Shown in pieces: positions 45,050 through 56,357 of a stretch of DNA of 64,000 nt. The DNA is from Spiroplasma melliferum. GTDB lineage: Bacteria; Bacillota_I; Bacilli_A; Mycoplasmatales; Mycoplasmataceae. Position numbers and translations under genes: made by a program. Below the pieces are notes generated by a model that was given only the letters and a program-made list of their open reading frames with translations, did not search any database and was not told the DNA's origin. How positions within the stretch are numbered: position 1 is the first letter of the stretch; each line of letters opens with the position of its first letter. The stretch covers positions 372,001 to 436,000 of the forward strand of contig CP029202.1 in NCBI GenBank assembly GCA_005222125.1. The letters run 5' to 3'.

Positions 45050-45953
45050 TGGACAAATTGGTCATGAATTGGCAAAGGAACTATATAACAACTATACAAA
45101 AGAAATTAGATTGGTAAGTAGAAAACCTGTCAAGATAAATGAAACAGACCAAATTATGGTAGCCGATTTGATTAATTACAATTCCACTCTTAATGCAATT
45201 GCAGGAAGCGAAATAGTTTATTTTACTGTTGGTTTACCAATGAATGCAAAGTTAATGGAAGAACAGTTTCCGGTTATTGTACAAAATGTGCTTAAAGCTT
45301 GTACAGTAAATAATACAAAACTAGTATTTTTTGATAATACTTATATGTATCCCAAAACTACTAAAACACAGTTTGAGGACACACCGTTTGAGCCCAAAGG
45401 GAGAAAATCAGTTTTGCGAGCGCAATTAACTAATATGGTTTTAGCAGCGATGGATAAAAAAGAAATTGATATCGTTATATGTCGTGCCCCGGAATTTTAT
45501 GGACCTGGACACACGCAGAGTATTACTAATTCTATGGTGTTTGAAAATATTAAACGCCATAAAAAAATTAAAATTCCAATAACGGTAAAAACGTTACGAA
45601 CTTTAATTTGAACGCCCGATGCAAGCAAAGCGATGGCTTTAATTGGTAATACAAAAGATGCATATAACCAAACTTGACATTTGCCCTGCGATCGAAGTTT
45701 AACATATAAACAAATTTTAGAAATTGCCAGTGAAGTTACGAATAGAAAACTACATTATTCAATAATTAAGGAATGGCAATTTAAATTTGTAAGTCACTTT
45801 AACAGCCAAGTTAAAGAACTTTTAGAAATGTTACCACGTTATAAAGTTGATAATTTATTTAACTCAGATAAATTCAAAACATGTTTTCCACAATTTAAAA
45901 TTACCCCTTTTGAAGAAGGGATAAAAAATATTTTATTACCAATTACAAATTAA
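45027..45953 (+). CDS. NAD(P)-binding epimerase/dehydratase-like oxidoreductase
   Basis: 308 residues. The N-terminal TILGSNGQIGHELA is the Rossmann dinucleotide loop of extended or atypical short-chain dehydrogenases; FFDNTYMYPK and CRAPEFYGPG follow in the expected order. The partnership with a DJ-1 protein and ArsR-type regulator is seen in Firmicutes stress cassettes. The substrate cannot be deduced. Three TGA/Trp codons, so the gene is adapted to this code. Confidence 0.82.
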
Positions 45954-45959
45954 ATTTTA

Positions 45960-45983
45960 AACCACAAAAAAGATTTTGTGGTT
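45960..45983 (+). terminator. Rho-independent terminator
   Basis: AACCACAAAA / TTTTGTGGTT stem then Ts, directly after the oxidoreductase gene. Confidence 0.8.
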
Positions 45984-46224
45984 TTATTTTTACTAAAATA
46001 TTTTCCCATGATGCAAGCGGTTATCTTTCATTTTGAAGTTAAAGAATTGTCCAAAATTGCGTTACATAAACTTGCATACAAACTTTATAGTAAAACTTAA
46101 AATATCAAATAAATTCAAAAAGCAACAAGATTGAATAAATAATCTTTTTTATTGTTATTAAAAGGATTAAGATCTAAATAATAAAAAATTATTACTTGCA
46201 TTAGTCATGTTAAGAAAAGAAACA
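45984..46224. other. Non-coding decayed region
   Basis: About 240 bp in which I find no frame with a start and binding site on either strand; stop codons are dense. Probably remnant DNA inside the repeat-bounded cassette. Confidence 0.35.
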
Positions 46225-46470
46225 TTAATTTTGATATGACATAACAATATAAGCAATTAATCAAAATCCGCTTAAATAAAGTAGAATAAAATTTTTAATT
46301 TTATTAAAAACATATTTGAGTTTCTTTGTATTTTCATTTTAATAAAAGTTTGTTTTTTTTCAATCTCATGGAACAAAAGCATATAGTGAAATTGTCTTTC
46401 ACAATATGTTATCGATGCGAATGGCAAAGGTTAATTTGTATTTTTGATGTTGCAGAATATAAATATTCAT
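46225..46470 (-). pseudogene. Decayed small membrane-protein gene
   Basis: Minus-strand frame of 82 codons from ATG 46468-46470, interrupted by TAA at 46339-46341. Both halves look coding: Trp-rich with TGA/Trp (NILWKTISLYAFVPWDWKK) before the stop and a hydrophobic span after it (FILLYLSGFWLIAYIVMS). No ribosome binding site is obvious. Unknown family. Confidence 0.4.
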
Positions 46471-46487
46471 GGTTTAATTAGAATAAC

Positions 46488-46574
46488 TTAAAAAGACAAA
46501 GTCTTGTTAATGCTTTTATACCAAAAGCATTAAATTTATGACTCTTAAACAAACACTTACTTTATTCCAACTAC
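46488..46574. repeat. Direct repeat copy B (~85 bp)
   Basis: Same sequence as 43842-43929 with one base fewer in an A run and one substitution. Here no intact gene leads into it, so it looks like a copied 3' gene end plus terminator. Together the copies bound a ~2.6-kb cassette. Confidence 0.9.
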
Positions 46575-46663
46575 TAAAATAAGCCTTTCCTTTTGACCTA
46601 GCATTTTGGCTAAAAATATGATAAAATAATAGATACATAGTATTGTAAAGGGGAACGAAGATA

Positions 46664-48262
46664 ATGAACAAAACCGTTTTTTCAAAAAACGAGATTAAGT
46701 TATGTTATGACAATTTATGAAAAACAATTTTTATTTTTTCTTTACCAACTGTCCTTGTGATGGCAATGACAGCATTATATCCAATCCTTGATAAATTTAT
46801 TGCCTTAACATTTGTTACACCAAATGTTTTTCATCATCAACCATATTTGGATTGATATAAAGAACATATTTCAATTAATAATGGTGAATTAACATATGAA
46901 TCAGCAAAAATTTTTGTTAATTTATCAACCCATTTTGCAATGCAAATTTATAACTTATTATTTGCTTTTGCAATTTTATTTGCGATTGGAACATCAATTA
47001 CATTTGCCATTAAATCTGGGCAAAGTAATAAACAACAAACACAATCTTTAGCAGGAAATGCTTTAACAATTACCGTTTTATTTTCAATTGTTGCAGCTTT
47101 TTTTGTTTTTTGTTTAGTCTTTCCACAATGAGATAATATTATGATTTTAATTCAATTAAGTAAAAAAGGAACATGAATTGTACAAGATTTAACTTGGCAT
47201 TACGTTTTTCCAATGTTACTTGCTAGTCCTTTAATGTTTGTTAGTTATTTATTATTAACATTATTACGAACAGATGGGAAAAGCCATGCTGCAATTTACA
47301 TTACAATTGGAGCAATTGCAATTAATGCTTTATTTTCAATTATTTTTGTAAAATATGGTCAAATGTTATTGGAAGGAACAATGTTAGGAACAATTATTGC
47401 ATGAATTTTTATTATTATTGTTTCATTAATTTGTATTTATTATAATAAGAATTCTTATTTGCGATTTCATTGACGTGATCTTTTTTATTTACATAAAACA
47501 ACAATTAAGGAAATTTTTCGGTTAGGTTTTTCATCTTTTATTAATAATTTAGGTGCTGTTTTAGTTTCAATTTTATCATCAGCAATTATTTCATCGTTGC
47601 CAGGACAATTTGCTCAGCGGCAACAATATGGTTTAGCATCTTTCCAATTATTTAATAGTGCGGTAAGTCCCTGAATTGCCTTCTTTACCGCAATTGCGTT
47701 AGGGATTGCACAAGGGATGAAAACAATTATTGGTTATAACTATGGAGCGAAAAAATATTTACGAATGTATCAAACTTGTTGATATGGATTAGCAATTATT
47801 AGTGGCTGATTGTTTTTTACTCTATTATTATTTATTGCTCTTGGCCCACAATTGTTAATGGCTTTTGCTTTTCCTTCTGATTTAGTTGATGAATATCGAT
47901 GAATAGCAGTTCTAATGTTAATGAGTTATCCTTGCGCTGCCATTTCATTTTTAGGTGTTTCGTTATTTCAAGGAATGAATAATGCACGGAAAGCAGCATT
48001 ATGTTCTTCGTTTCGTGCCTTTATTGTGTTACCAATTTTAATGCTATGTGGATATTTCTTAGCACATGGATTATCGGATGGCACAGACCAGAGTAATATT
48101 TATTATTTTATATTATTAGGGTTAAATGATTTAATTTCAGCTATTGTTGTGGGCATTATTTTATATTTCTTTTGATATAAACATCGTCATCATATTTTTA
48201 ATGAAGTTGATGAAAAAGATCAAGAATATTTACAAAGCAAAAAACAACAAACAAGTTATTAA
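46664..48262 (+). CDS. MATE-family efflux transporter (second paralogue)
   Basis: 532 residues, about 12 spans. Shares architecture with the 27619-29214 protein: PTVLVMAMTALYPILDKF at the start, GFSSFINNLGAVLVS at the second half, GIAQGMKTIIGYNYGAKK and FQGMNNARKAA near the end, closing with GLNDLISA. Identity between the two looks moderate, so an old duplication. AAGGGG precedes ATG 46664. Substrate unknown. Confidence 0.9.
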
Positions 48263-48400
48263 AATTAAATAAAATGATAAATAATTATATACCTTTCCAA
48301 TAATTATGACAATGGTTTCATTTAATTTCAGTTAAATATATGGTATAATTCATTTATAAGCAAAGTGGATAATAGGGCATATTGATATGGAGGGTATCGC
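48263..48400 (+). promoter_or_regulatory. Promoter region of the tail-anchored protein
   Basis: Non-coding 138 bp; GGTATAAT near 48342-48349 is a good -10 box, and GGAGGG follows at ~48389. Confidence 0.45.
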
Positions 48401-49450
48401 ATGAATAATAATGATCCAAAATTTAATGGAGGAAACGAAAATTATTTTAATTCGTTTGAAAATAATAATGGTTTTGGCAATGATAATTTATTAAACCAAA
48501 ATTCGCCAGTAACACCATTAACAAAACCAATTAGAGTTTCTGATAATGCAAATGATTTTAAAACAAAAACTAATCCACCCTTTAATTCTTCTTATATTTC
48601 AAAAGCTTTAGGAATTAATGGGACGGAAGTTAAACCGCAGCATAATAAACCAATTTATCAACCAATTATTTATCAACCATTTGTTATGCCTATTATGGCT
48701 AACCCAATGAATGCGATGGGAATGGGAGCATATAATCCAATGATGATGGGTTATCCGCAAATGTTTCCTTACCCAATGATGCCACAATTTCCAATGATGA
48801 TGGGTTATCCGCAAATGTCACAATATCCCGGAATGTTAACTTATCCTCCAATGGCAGGGCCAGAAGTAGAACAACAATTACAAGGAATGCAACAACAATC
48901 TGCTAGTCAAGGTTCTAATTTTAATAAAAAACAGTATGCTCAAGATTCAGGCCGTCATTTTGCAATTATGAATCCAGATTTGATGAAACAACAACAAGGC
49001 ATTAATAGCGATTTTGATGAGAGTTTTGATGATACATTTAATGAGGGGCCTCCTTTTGGGTCAAACCATGATTTTAATCAAACAAATGAATTTGGTGGTG
49101 GTAATTTTGCTGGTCAAAATGATTTTGGCCAAGGAAATACAAATTTTGGACCAACACCAGATTTTAATGCAGCACCAAGTTTTAGTTCATCACCTGATTT
49201 TGTTCCATCAGATGGTTTTAATAATAGCAATGTTTTGGGCAAAATTGATTCAACAAAAATGCCATTTCAATATGATGAAGAAACAACCAAGCGAAAATTA
49301 CCAGTTTGAGCAATAGTTTTAATTGTTGTGTTAGTAGTTTTAGTTTTAGCAGTTATAACAATTGTAATGTTGTATTTTAATTTAGAAGCAGTTCATAATT
49401 TAATTAATGGTTGATTTGGGCTTGAAGTACCATTTAATCCATGGTTTTAA
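48401..49450 (+). CDS. Met/Pro/Gly/Tyr- and Asn/Gln-rich protein with C-terminal membrane anchor
   Basis: 349 residues. Residues ~1-60 are Asn-rich; ~85-155 consist of degenerate Met-Pro-Tyr-Gly units with MMMGYPQM twice; ~160-285 are Gln/Asn/Phe/Gly-rich with repeated DFNQ/DFGQ/PDF pieces and acidic; one membrane span lies at ~303-325 (VWAIVLIVVLVVLVLAVITI), then a short hydrophobic tail. The long disordered domain would face the cytosol or the outside depending on insertion. Composition recalls cytoskeletal/attachment proteins of mollicutes, but no family is recognised. Confidence 0.8.
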
Positions 49451-49476
49451 AAATGTTATTTAATAACATTTTTTTA
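49450..49476 (+). terminator. Rho-independent terminator
   Basis: AAAATGTTATT / AATAACATTTT, two-base loop, T run. Confidence 0.8.
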
Positions 49477-49495
49477 TTTATGTTAATAAAATAAA

Positions 49496-49530
49496 AAAAA
49501 ATCTAGACAAGGGTTAAAATCTAGATTTTT
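49496..49530. terminator. Bidirectional hairpin
   Basis: AAAAATCTAG / CTAGATTTTT stem between the plus-strand tail-anchored gene and the minus-strand gene ending at 49599; likely terminator for the latter. Confidence 0.6.
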
Positions 49531-49598
49531 AACTATTATTTAAAATTTGAAAGGTTTTTTATTTGAAAAAATTATTTTGTTATTTTTAGGTCGTTAAT

Positions 49599-49955
49599 TT
49601 ATTTTGCTTGTATTGTCCTATTAAAATCTTGTGGTGGTAATGTACTATTTTTGATTTTAAAAAACCAAACAACAAAACCCAAAATTACTAAAATATTATT
49701 TTTATTAGGTTTTTTTAAACGATTAATTTTTTTAATAATTTGTTTATCATATTGACAATTATTATCTTTTTCTTCTAATGTAATTTCAGTTTCATCAATA
49801 GCATTTTGTTGATGAATTGAATTGCTTAAAATATATGCATAATCAAATTCGGTTTCATTTTCATATTTACTACGTAGAGGATTAAAAGTGCCAGGAATAA
49901 ATAAACTTAATGAAAACTTAATTTTTTTAATTATTTTTTTTAAAAATTTATTCAT
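49599..49955 (-). CDS. Small protein of unknown function with one hydrophobic span
   Basis: 118 residues. ATG 49953-49955 with AAGAGGTGA upstream. Basic N-terminus (NKFLKKIIKKIKFSL), acidic centre with DETEITLEEKDNN, basic stretch (KIINRLKK-like, KKPNKNN) and a hydrophobic segment near the end (ILVILGFVVWFFKI). Uninterrupted and isolated between terminators. No family recognised. Confidence 0.6.
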   Translation of the reverse strand: MNKFLKKIIKKIKFSLSLFIPGTFNPLRSKYENETEFDYAYILSNSIHQQNAIDETEITLEEKDNNCQYDKQIIKKINRLKKPNKNNILVILGFVVWFFKIKNSTLPPQDFNRTIQAK

Positions 49956-50095
49956 TGCTGTTCACCTCTTGTAATTAGTAATATGATAACATAAAAAAAT
50001 AATCTTGTTAAGATTTTTTTTTATTTTTTCAGATGATTTTATTTTTAAATAAGGTAAGATTTAAGTATATGAGAATAGAAAATAGGGTGAAAATG

Positions 50096-50965
50096 ATGGA
50101 ACAATATCTTAAAATGGCTCGTTTTATTTTGGAACACGGGCAAGAAAAAGATGATCGAACAAATACCGGAACAATTTCTTATTTTGGTTATCAAATGCGT
50201 TTTAATTTAAGCGAAGGTTTTCCAATTTTAACAACAAAAAAAATTCATTTTAAATCAATAGTTTATGAATTATTATGATTTATTAAAGGCGATACTAATA
50301 TTAAATATTTAGTGGATCATGATGTTCGAATTTGAAATGAATGACCATATGAGAAATATCAAGCATCATCAAAATATAATAATGAAACATTAGCTGAATT
50401 TGTTGAAAAAATTAAAACTGATGCAAATTTTGCTGCTGAATTTGGTGATTTAGGACCGGTATATGGGAAACAATGACGAAATTTTAATGGGGTGGATCAG
50501 TTAGCAAAATTATTAGAAAATTTAAAAAAGAATCCATATTCACGTCGTCATATTATTAGTGCTTGAAATCCAGCAGAAGTTGATGAGATGGCTTTGCCAC
50601 CTTGTCATACTTTAATTCAGTTTTATGTTTCAAAAGATAATAAATTAAGTTGTCAATTATATCAACGTAGTGCGGATGTTTTTTTAGGAGTTCCTTTTAA
50701 TATTGCAAGTTATGCTTTATTAACCCATTTAATTGCTCAGGTTGTTGGTTTAGATGTTGGGGATTTTGTCCATACTTTAGGCGACTGTCATATTTATAAA
50801 AATCATCTTAGTCAAATTAAAGAACAATTAACACGTTCTCTACGGAAATTACCAACCTTGAAGTTAAATCAAACCATTTCTTCGTTATTTGATTTTAAAT
50901 TTGAGGATATTATGCTTGAAAATTATGACCCAGCCCCATTAATTAAGGGAACTGTCGCAGTATAA
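50096..50965 (+). CDS. thyA: Thymidylate synthase
   Basis: Makes dTMP from dUMP with methylenetetrahydrofolate. 289 residues from ATG 50096 (AGGGTG upstream; ATG 50093 is the alternative). Substrate and catalytic motifs: [37 protein letters not shown] with the nucleophilic Cys, and [18 protein letters not shown]. Stop overlaps folA by one base, the usual thyA-folA pair. Confidence 0.96.
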
Positions 50966-51447
50966 TGATTAAGTTATTATGAGCAATGGATGAAAATAAT
51001 TTAATTGGTCAAAATAACCAATTACCATGACATTTAAGAGAAGAATTACAGCATTTTAAAGAAACAACATTAGGGCAAACAATTTTATTTGGTCGGTTGA
51101 CTTATGAAGGAATTGGACGACCATTACCAAAACGAAAAACATTAGTTTTAACAAGACAGCTTGATTATCAAATTAAGCATCCAGATGTGGAAGTAGTAAC
51201 TGATTTAACAGCAATTATTAATTTTTATCATCAAAATCCAACCGAAGATATTTATATTTGTGGGGGAAAAAAAATTTATGAGGCAACATTACCATATGCT
51301 GATGAATTAATTACTAGTCTTATTAAAGGAAAATACCAAGGCGATACTTATTTTCCTTCGTTTGATTTAAACCAATTTACTTTAACTAAATTAAACGAAT
51401 ATCAACAATTTGTAATAAAATATTATAAGAGAAAGGAACAAAGTTAA
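50965..51447 (+). CDS. folA: Dihydrofolate reductase
   Basis: Regenerates tetrahydrofolate after ThyA. 160 residues. Motifs LIGQNNQLPWHLREEL (TGA/Trp), GRLTYEGIGRPLPKR and IYICGGKKIYEATLPYADEL are all in place. Overlaps the thyA stop; plsC starts two bases after its stop. Confidence 0.94.
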
Positions 51448-51448
51448 A

Positions 51449-52240
51449 ATGTTAAATATTTGAAAAATTATTCTGACATGACCACGATTTTTACGAACAA
51501 TTACTAAAGCAAGAAGTATTAGCAAAAAAATTAAAAGAGATCCAAATATTGTTTCAGAAGAATATCGTTATCATTGATTGCAAAAACGAACACGTTATAT
51601 GTTATGAGTACACGATGTTAAAATAATTGTTCATGATCGTGATAATTGAATTGATAAAGGTTGTTTAATGATTGCCAATCATCAATCGAATGTTGACCCG
51701 GCAATATTATTTGCTTTAAATGATTTTAATAAAACCGCACCTTGTGCATTTATTGCTAAAAAAGAATTGCAAAATAACCGAACATTTCGGAATTTTTTAA
51801 CATTAATTGATGTTTTATTTTTAGATCGTGAAAACCCTCGTCAGGCATTAGAAGTTATTAAAGAGGCAAATTATTTAATTCGTGTACCGCGAACAATGGT
51901 TGTTTTTCCAGAAGGAACTCGGAGTCGAAGCCAAGAAATGGGAGAATTTCATGCTGGAAGTTTTAAAATTGCCCAGAAAGCACATGTCTCAATTATTCCT
52001 GTTTCAATTGTTAACTCTTATCCAATTTTTAATAAAGAATTTAAAAAAAGAGGGAAAAAGTATGTTCATGTTGTGTTTCACAAGCCAATTAAGCCAGATA
52101 CGTTTATGACCAAATCAACTGAGTTAATTGCAAATAATGTTAAACAAATTATTCAAAAAGGGATCGACCAATATCAAGATGTTGATCATAAAAAAGCTTA
52201 TGAAGAATATAAAACTTCATTAAAGAAAAAAGTAACTTAA
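51449..52240 (+). CDS. plsC: 1-acyl-glycerol-3-phosphate acyltransferase
   Basis: Acylates lysophosphatidate to phosphatidate, the CdsA substrate. 263 residues. Motif I NHQSNVDP, motif III FPEGTRSRS; an LFLDRENPR segment between them. N-terminus is Trp/Arg-rich and probably lies on the membrane rather than spanning it. GAAAGGA precedes ATG 51449. Confidence 0.92.
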
Positions 52241-52259
52241 AAAAAGAAGGTATCGAATA

Positions 52260-53570
52260 GTGAATATTTTAGAATTAATTGATAAAAAGAAAAATGGACA
52301 AGAGTTATCACGAGAAGAAATTAACTTTATTGTTAAAGGATATACAACGGGGATTATTCCGGATTATCAAATGTCAGCTTTTTTAATGGCAATTTATTTT
52401 CAATCAATGTCAGTTACAGAAATTTCGTTTTTAACTGAAGCAATGGTTAATTCAGGGGAAGTATATGATTTAACTGGGATTCCTGGTTTTAAAGTTGATA
52501 AGCATTCTTCTGGTGGAGTTGGTGATAAGGTTAGTTTAATTTATGCGCCTTTAGTTGCTGCCTTTGGTTTAAAAGTAGCAAAAATGTCAGGGCGGGGGTT
52601 AGGCCAAACAGGAGGAACAATTGATAAGTTGGAAAGTATTCCTGGTTTTAAAGTTGAACTTTCTTTTCATGAATTTAAAGATGTTATTAATAAAACAAAT
52701 TTATCAATTATGGCTCAATCTGATAATCTTGTTCCAGCTGATAAAAAGATTTATGCTTTACGCGATGTGACAGCAACAGTTGATTCATTACCATTAGTGG
52801 CGGCAAGTATTATGTGTAAAAAAATTGCAACTGGTAGTGATGGAATTGTGTTGGATGTTAAATGTGGTAATGGTGCTTTTATGAAAACAATATCTGATGC
52901 GCGAAAATTAGCACAAATTATGGTTGAACTTGGGATTAAATTTAATAAAAAAATTGCTGCTGAAATTACTAATATGACGCAACCATTAGGTCGTACCATC
53001 GGCAATGCAATTGAAATTTATGAAGCGTTACAAACATTGCAAGGAAAAGGACCTGATGATTTGACTTACATTGTATGTGAAGCGGCAGCCTTAAGTTTAT
53101 GCCAAGCAGGGCTTTTTAACGATTTAGCAACAGCAGTTAAAGCTTGTGAAGAAAAATTACAAACTGAAGAGCCATTAAATTACTTCCGTGCTTTTGTTAA
53201 AAAGCAAGGTGGAGATTTAAGTTTTATTGATAATAATTTAACTTTAAAAGAGGTATTAAAAGTAAAAAATGTAATTGAAATTAAAGCAAACCATGCTGGT
53301 TTTATGGAAATTATCGATACTAATGAGTTGGGATTATTAGCTGTTCGTTTAGGAGCTGGACGTAATACAAAAGATGAAGCAATTGATTATCATGCTGGTA
53401 TTTATTTAAATAAAAAAACTGGTGAAAAAGTTGCAAAAGATGATGTTGTGATGACTTTATATACTAGTCGCTATGTTACTGCTCCAGTCTATGATTGAGC
53501 ACAACGAACTTTTCGAATTGTTTCAACAAAACCACCACAAGAAGAATTAGTTTATGAAATAATTCAATAA
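52260..53570 (+). CDS. pdp: Pyrimidine-nucleoside/thymidine phosphorylase
   Basis: Cleaves thymidine/uridine to base plus sugar phosphate, salvage pathway. 436 residues; start is GTG 52260 after AGAAGG. Phosphate-binding KHSSGGVGDKVSLI and the signature SGRGLGQTGGTIDKLESIPG are complete. One TGA/Trp near the C-terminus. Lies after thyA-folA-plsC and before a terminator. Could equally be called deoA. Confidence 0.93.
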
Positions 53571-53600
53571 AAGTGATGCATTAAGTTAATCACTTTTTTT
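53570..53600 (+). terminator. Rho-independent terminator
   Basis: AAAGTGAT / ATCACTTT stem and T run, after the phosphorylase gene. Confidence 0.8.
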
Positions 53601-53671
53601 GTTTTAATGTCTTTAATTTTTTTTAAAATAGCGGTATTATTAACTAAGAAAATAAACATGGGAGAGAAAGA

Positions 53672-54433
53672 ATGTTACATTTACCACGCTATGAAGTAAA
53701 ACTTGATAATTTTTCAGGACCATTAGATTTGTTATTGCATTTAATTAAAGAAAAGGAAATGAATCTTTTTGAAATTAAGTTAACAGAAATTACTGATCAA
53801 TTTTTAGCGTATATTAGGGAAATTGAACAATTGAATATTGAAATTGCATCGGAATATTTAACAATGGCAAGTTATTTAGTTGAGACAAAAACAAAGTTAG
53901 TGTTGCCAAAAGAACAGGTTGAAATTGATGATAATTATGAAAAAGATGCTCGCGATGAACTAATTAATCGTTTGCTAGAATATAAAAAAATTAAAGAAGT
54001 TAGTCAATATTTTAAAGATCAACATCAAGAGGGAATTCGTTATTTATCAAAACCACGAACAATTATTAAAGGGAATTCAATTAAAGAAGAAGATTTACCA
54101 TTATCACCAAAAATTAATATTGATAAATTAACGAATAGTTTTTTGAAAATGTTAGAACGAATTAATGCGGCAAAACCATTAGAATCAAATGTTGTTATTA
54201 CTGAAGTTTCTCCAGAAGAAATGGCTGAACGAATCATGATGTTATTAGCACAAGATGATAAAGAATGAACATTAGAAGAATTACTAGGTAATTTTACTTT
54301 ATCATTACAAGTTTTTGTTGCATGTTTTATTGCTTTGTTAGATTTAGCTCGCCACCAAAAAATTGAAATTGAGCAATACCAGCATTTAGAAGCAATTTAC
54401 ATTAGACCATATTTACAGAAAGAGGGGAATTAA
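53672..54433 (+). CDS. scpA: Segregation and condensation protein A (kleisin)
   Basis: 253 residues. Bridges SMC heads in chromosome condensation. N-terminal FSGPLDLLLHLIKEKEMNLFE is the family signature; the C-terminal winged-helix end is present after one TGA/Trp. GGGAGAGA precedes ATG 53672. Followed by scpB, the usual pair. Confidence 0.92.
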
Positions 54434-54438
54434 ATTTG

Positions 54439-54987
54439 ATGAATTTAAATGAAAAAATGGCTGTTTTAGAAGGGCTATTATTTATTAGTGGCGATGAAGG
54501 AATTAATTTAAAAGAAATTGCTCATATTCTTGAAATTTCTGTTCCTGAGTGTGAAGAGGTTTTAACAAAATTAAAAGCAGAATATCAAACTAGTAATAAT
54601 CGTGGATTAACAATAACATCTTTTGCTGATAAATATCGTTTAGCAACAAAGCAAGAATATTATCAATTTTATTTAAAATTAGCTAATAATAAAATAGAAG
54701 CACGGTTATCACAAGCAGCATTAGAAACATTAGCAATTATTGCATACCGTGGACCAATTAGTAAGCCAGAAATTGAAGAGTTACGAGGAGTTAATTCTGA
54801 CAGTGTTATTAACAAATTACGAGCACGTGATTTGATTGATGAAGCAGGTAAAAGTGACTTGCCAGGAAAGCCAATGACATATCATATTACTGAGGAATTT
54901 TTAAAAGTTTTTAATTTAACTTCATTAGCAGATTTACCACAAATTAAAGAAACTGTTGTAGAAAAAGAGCAGGATTTATTTAAGTAA
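54439..54987 (+). CDS. scpB: Segregation and condensation protein B
   Basis: 182 residues, partner of ScpA. Two winged-helix units; AALETLAIIAYRGPISKPEIEE region and the RGVNSDSVINKL segment are typical. Start ATG 54439 or the TTG three bases earlier (GAGGGG at 54422-54427 fits both). Overlaps rluB by one base. Confidence 0.92.
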   Translation: MNLNEKMAVLEGLLFISGDEGINLKEIAHILEISVPECEEVLTKLKAEYQTSNNRGLTITSFADKYRLATKQEYYQFYLKLANNKIEARLSQAALETLAIIAYRGPISKPEIEELRGVNSDSVINKLRARDLIDEAGKSDLPGKPMTYHITEEFLKVFNLTSLADLPQIKETVVEKEQDLFK

Positions 54988-55730
54988 TGGAACGCTTACA
55001 AAAAGTTATTGCAGCAAAAGGTTATTGCTCACGACGAAAAGCAGAAGAACTAATTATTCAAGGACGAGTTAAAGTTAATAATGTTGTGGTAACAACATTG
55101 GGTACTAAAGTTGGCAAAAATGATCAAATACAAGTAAATAATCAAATTCTTATGAATGAAAATTCAAATAAGGTTTATTTAATGCTGAACAAACCACGAA
55201 ATTGTGTTTCAACGATGTATGATCCGCAACATCGCAAAACAGTTTTAACTTATGTTAAAGGTATTTCAGAACGAATTTATCCGGTAGGTCGCTTAGACTA
55301 TGATACTAGTGGTCTTTTACTATTGACTAATGATGGAGAATTTACTAATATTATTACACACCCAAGTCATATTATTAATAAGACATATCATGTTTTAGTT
55401 TCTGGTTATCTTTCAAAACAACAATTACAACAATTAGCAACAGGAATTGAAATTGAGCCAGGAATTATAACAAGCCAAGCACAAGCAAAATTAGTAAAAT
55501 ATGAAGAAGCAAAAAATGTTTCGATTCTTTTATTAACTATTCATGAAGGCAGAAAACATCAAGTTAAAAAAATGATACAAGCATTAGGGCATGAAGTTAT
55601 TAAATTAAAACGAATTGCAATTGGTTTTTTACAATTAGATGAAACATTAAAGCCTGGTGAATGACGTTATTTAAAGCCCAAAGAAATTAAACTTTTTTTT
55701 GGAATAGCATCACACTTAAAAACAAAATAA
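54987..55730 (+). CDS. rluB: 23S rRNA pseudouridine synthase (RluB-type)
   Basis: 247 residues. N-terminal S4 RNA-binding domain (CSRRKAEELIIQGRVKVN) and catalytic motif VGRLDYDTSGLLLLTNDG with the active Asp. GRKHQVKKM near the C-terminus is characteristic. Standard neighbour of scpB. dgk follows after 15 bp. Confidence 0.92.
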
Positions 55731-55745
55731 AGGAGAGAAAAAACA

Positions 55746-56354
55746 ATGCGGATTACATTAGCAGGAGTTGTTGGAGTTGGAAAATCAACTGTTAGTAAGC
55801 TATTGGGAAAAAAGCATCATTATATGGTAATGGATGAGCCAGTTGAGGAGAATCCATATTTAGATCAGTATTATGCTGATCCAAAAGATATGGCTTTTAA
55901 AATGCAAGTATATATGGTAATGGCGCGTAGTAAACAATTAAAACAAGCAAAAATAACATCTAATATTATTTTTGACCGTAGTATTTTAGAAGACCCAATT
56001 TTTGTTGATGTTTTATATGAGTTAGGATATATGAATACAACAGATTATAAAGTTTATAAAGAATTTTATGATGTTGTTGTTTTACAAAGTTTATATTTAG
56101 ATGAAAACATTAAACCAGAATTAGTTGTTTATTTACGAGTTGATCCAGAGATAGCAATGGAACGAATTACCAAAAGAGGCCGCGCTAGTGAACAAAATAT
56201 TGGCAGCGCTTATTGAACATTATTAAACCGAAAATATGAGGAATGATATGAACGCTCAAAAGATAAGTTTAATTTTTTAGTTATTGATGCCAATCATAAA
56301 ACACCAGAAGAAATTGTTGCCATAATTTCAGAAAAATTAATTGAAAAGAAATAA
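55746..56354 (+). CDS. dgk: Deoxynucleoside kinase (dGK/dAK type)
   Basis: 202 residues. P-loop AGVVGVGKSTVSKLL at the start, MDEPVEENP, then FDRSILEDPIF (DRS motif) and RITKRGRASE lid. Salvages purine deoxynucleosides in mollicutes. GGAGAG precedes the ATG. Its stop codon at 56352-56354 is followed at once by an IS element, which leaves the coding region intact. Confidence 0.88.
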
Positions 56355-56357
56355 TAT

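Noticed and set aside
43842-46574. Repeat-bounded block as an IS or composite transposon
   Set aside because: No transposase inside, and the repeats are a gene end plus terminator rather than terminal inverted repeats.
48608-48814. His/Trp-rich minus-strand frame in the Met/Pro-rich gene
   Set aside because: Complement of ATG/CCA repeats; no start signal.
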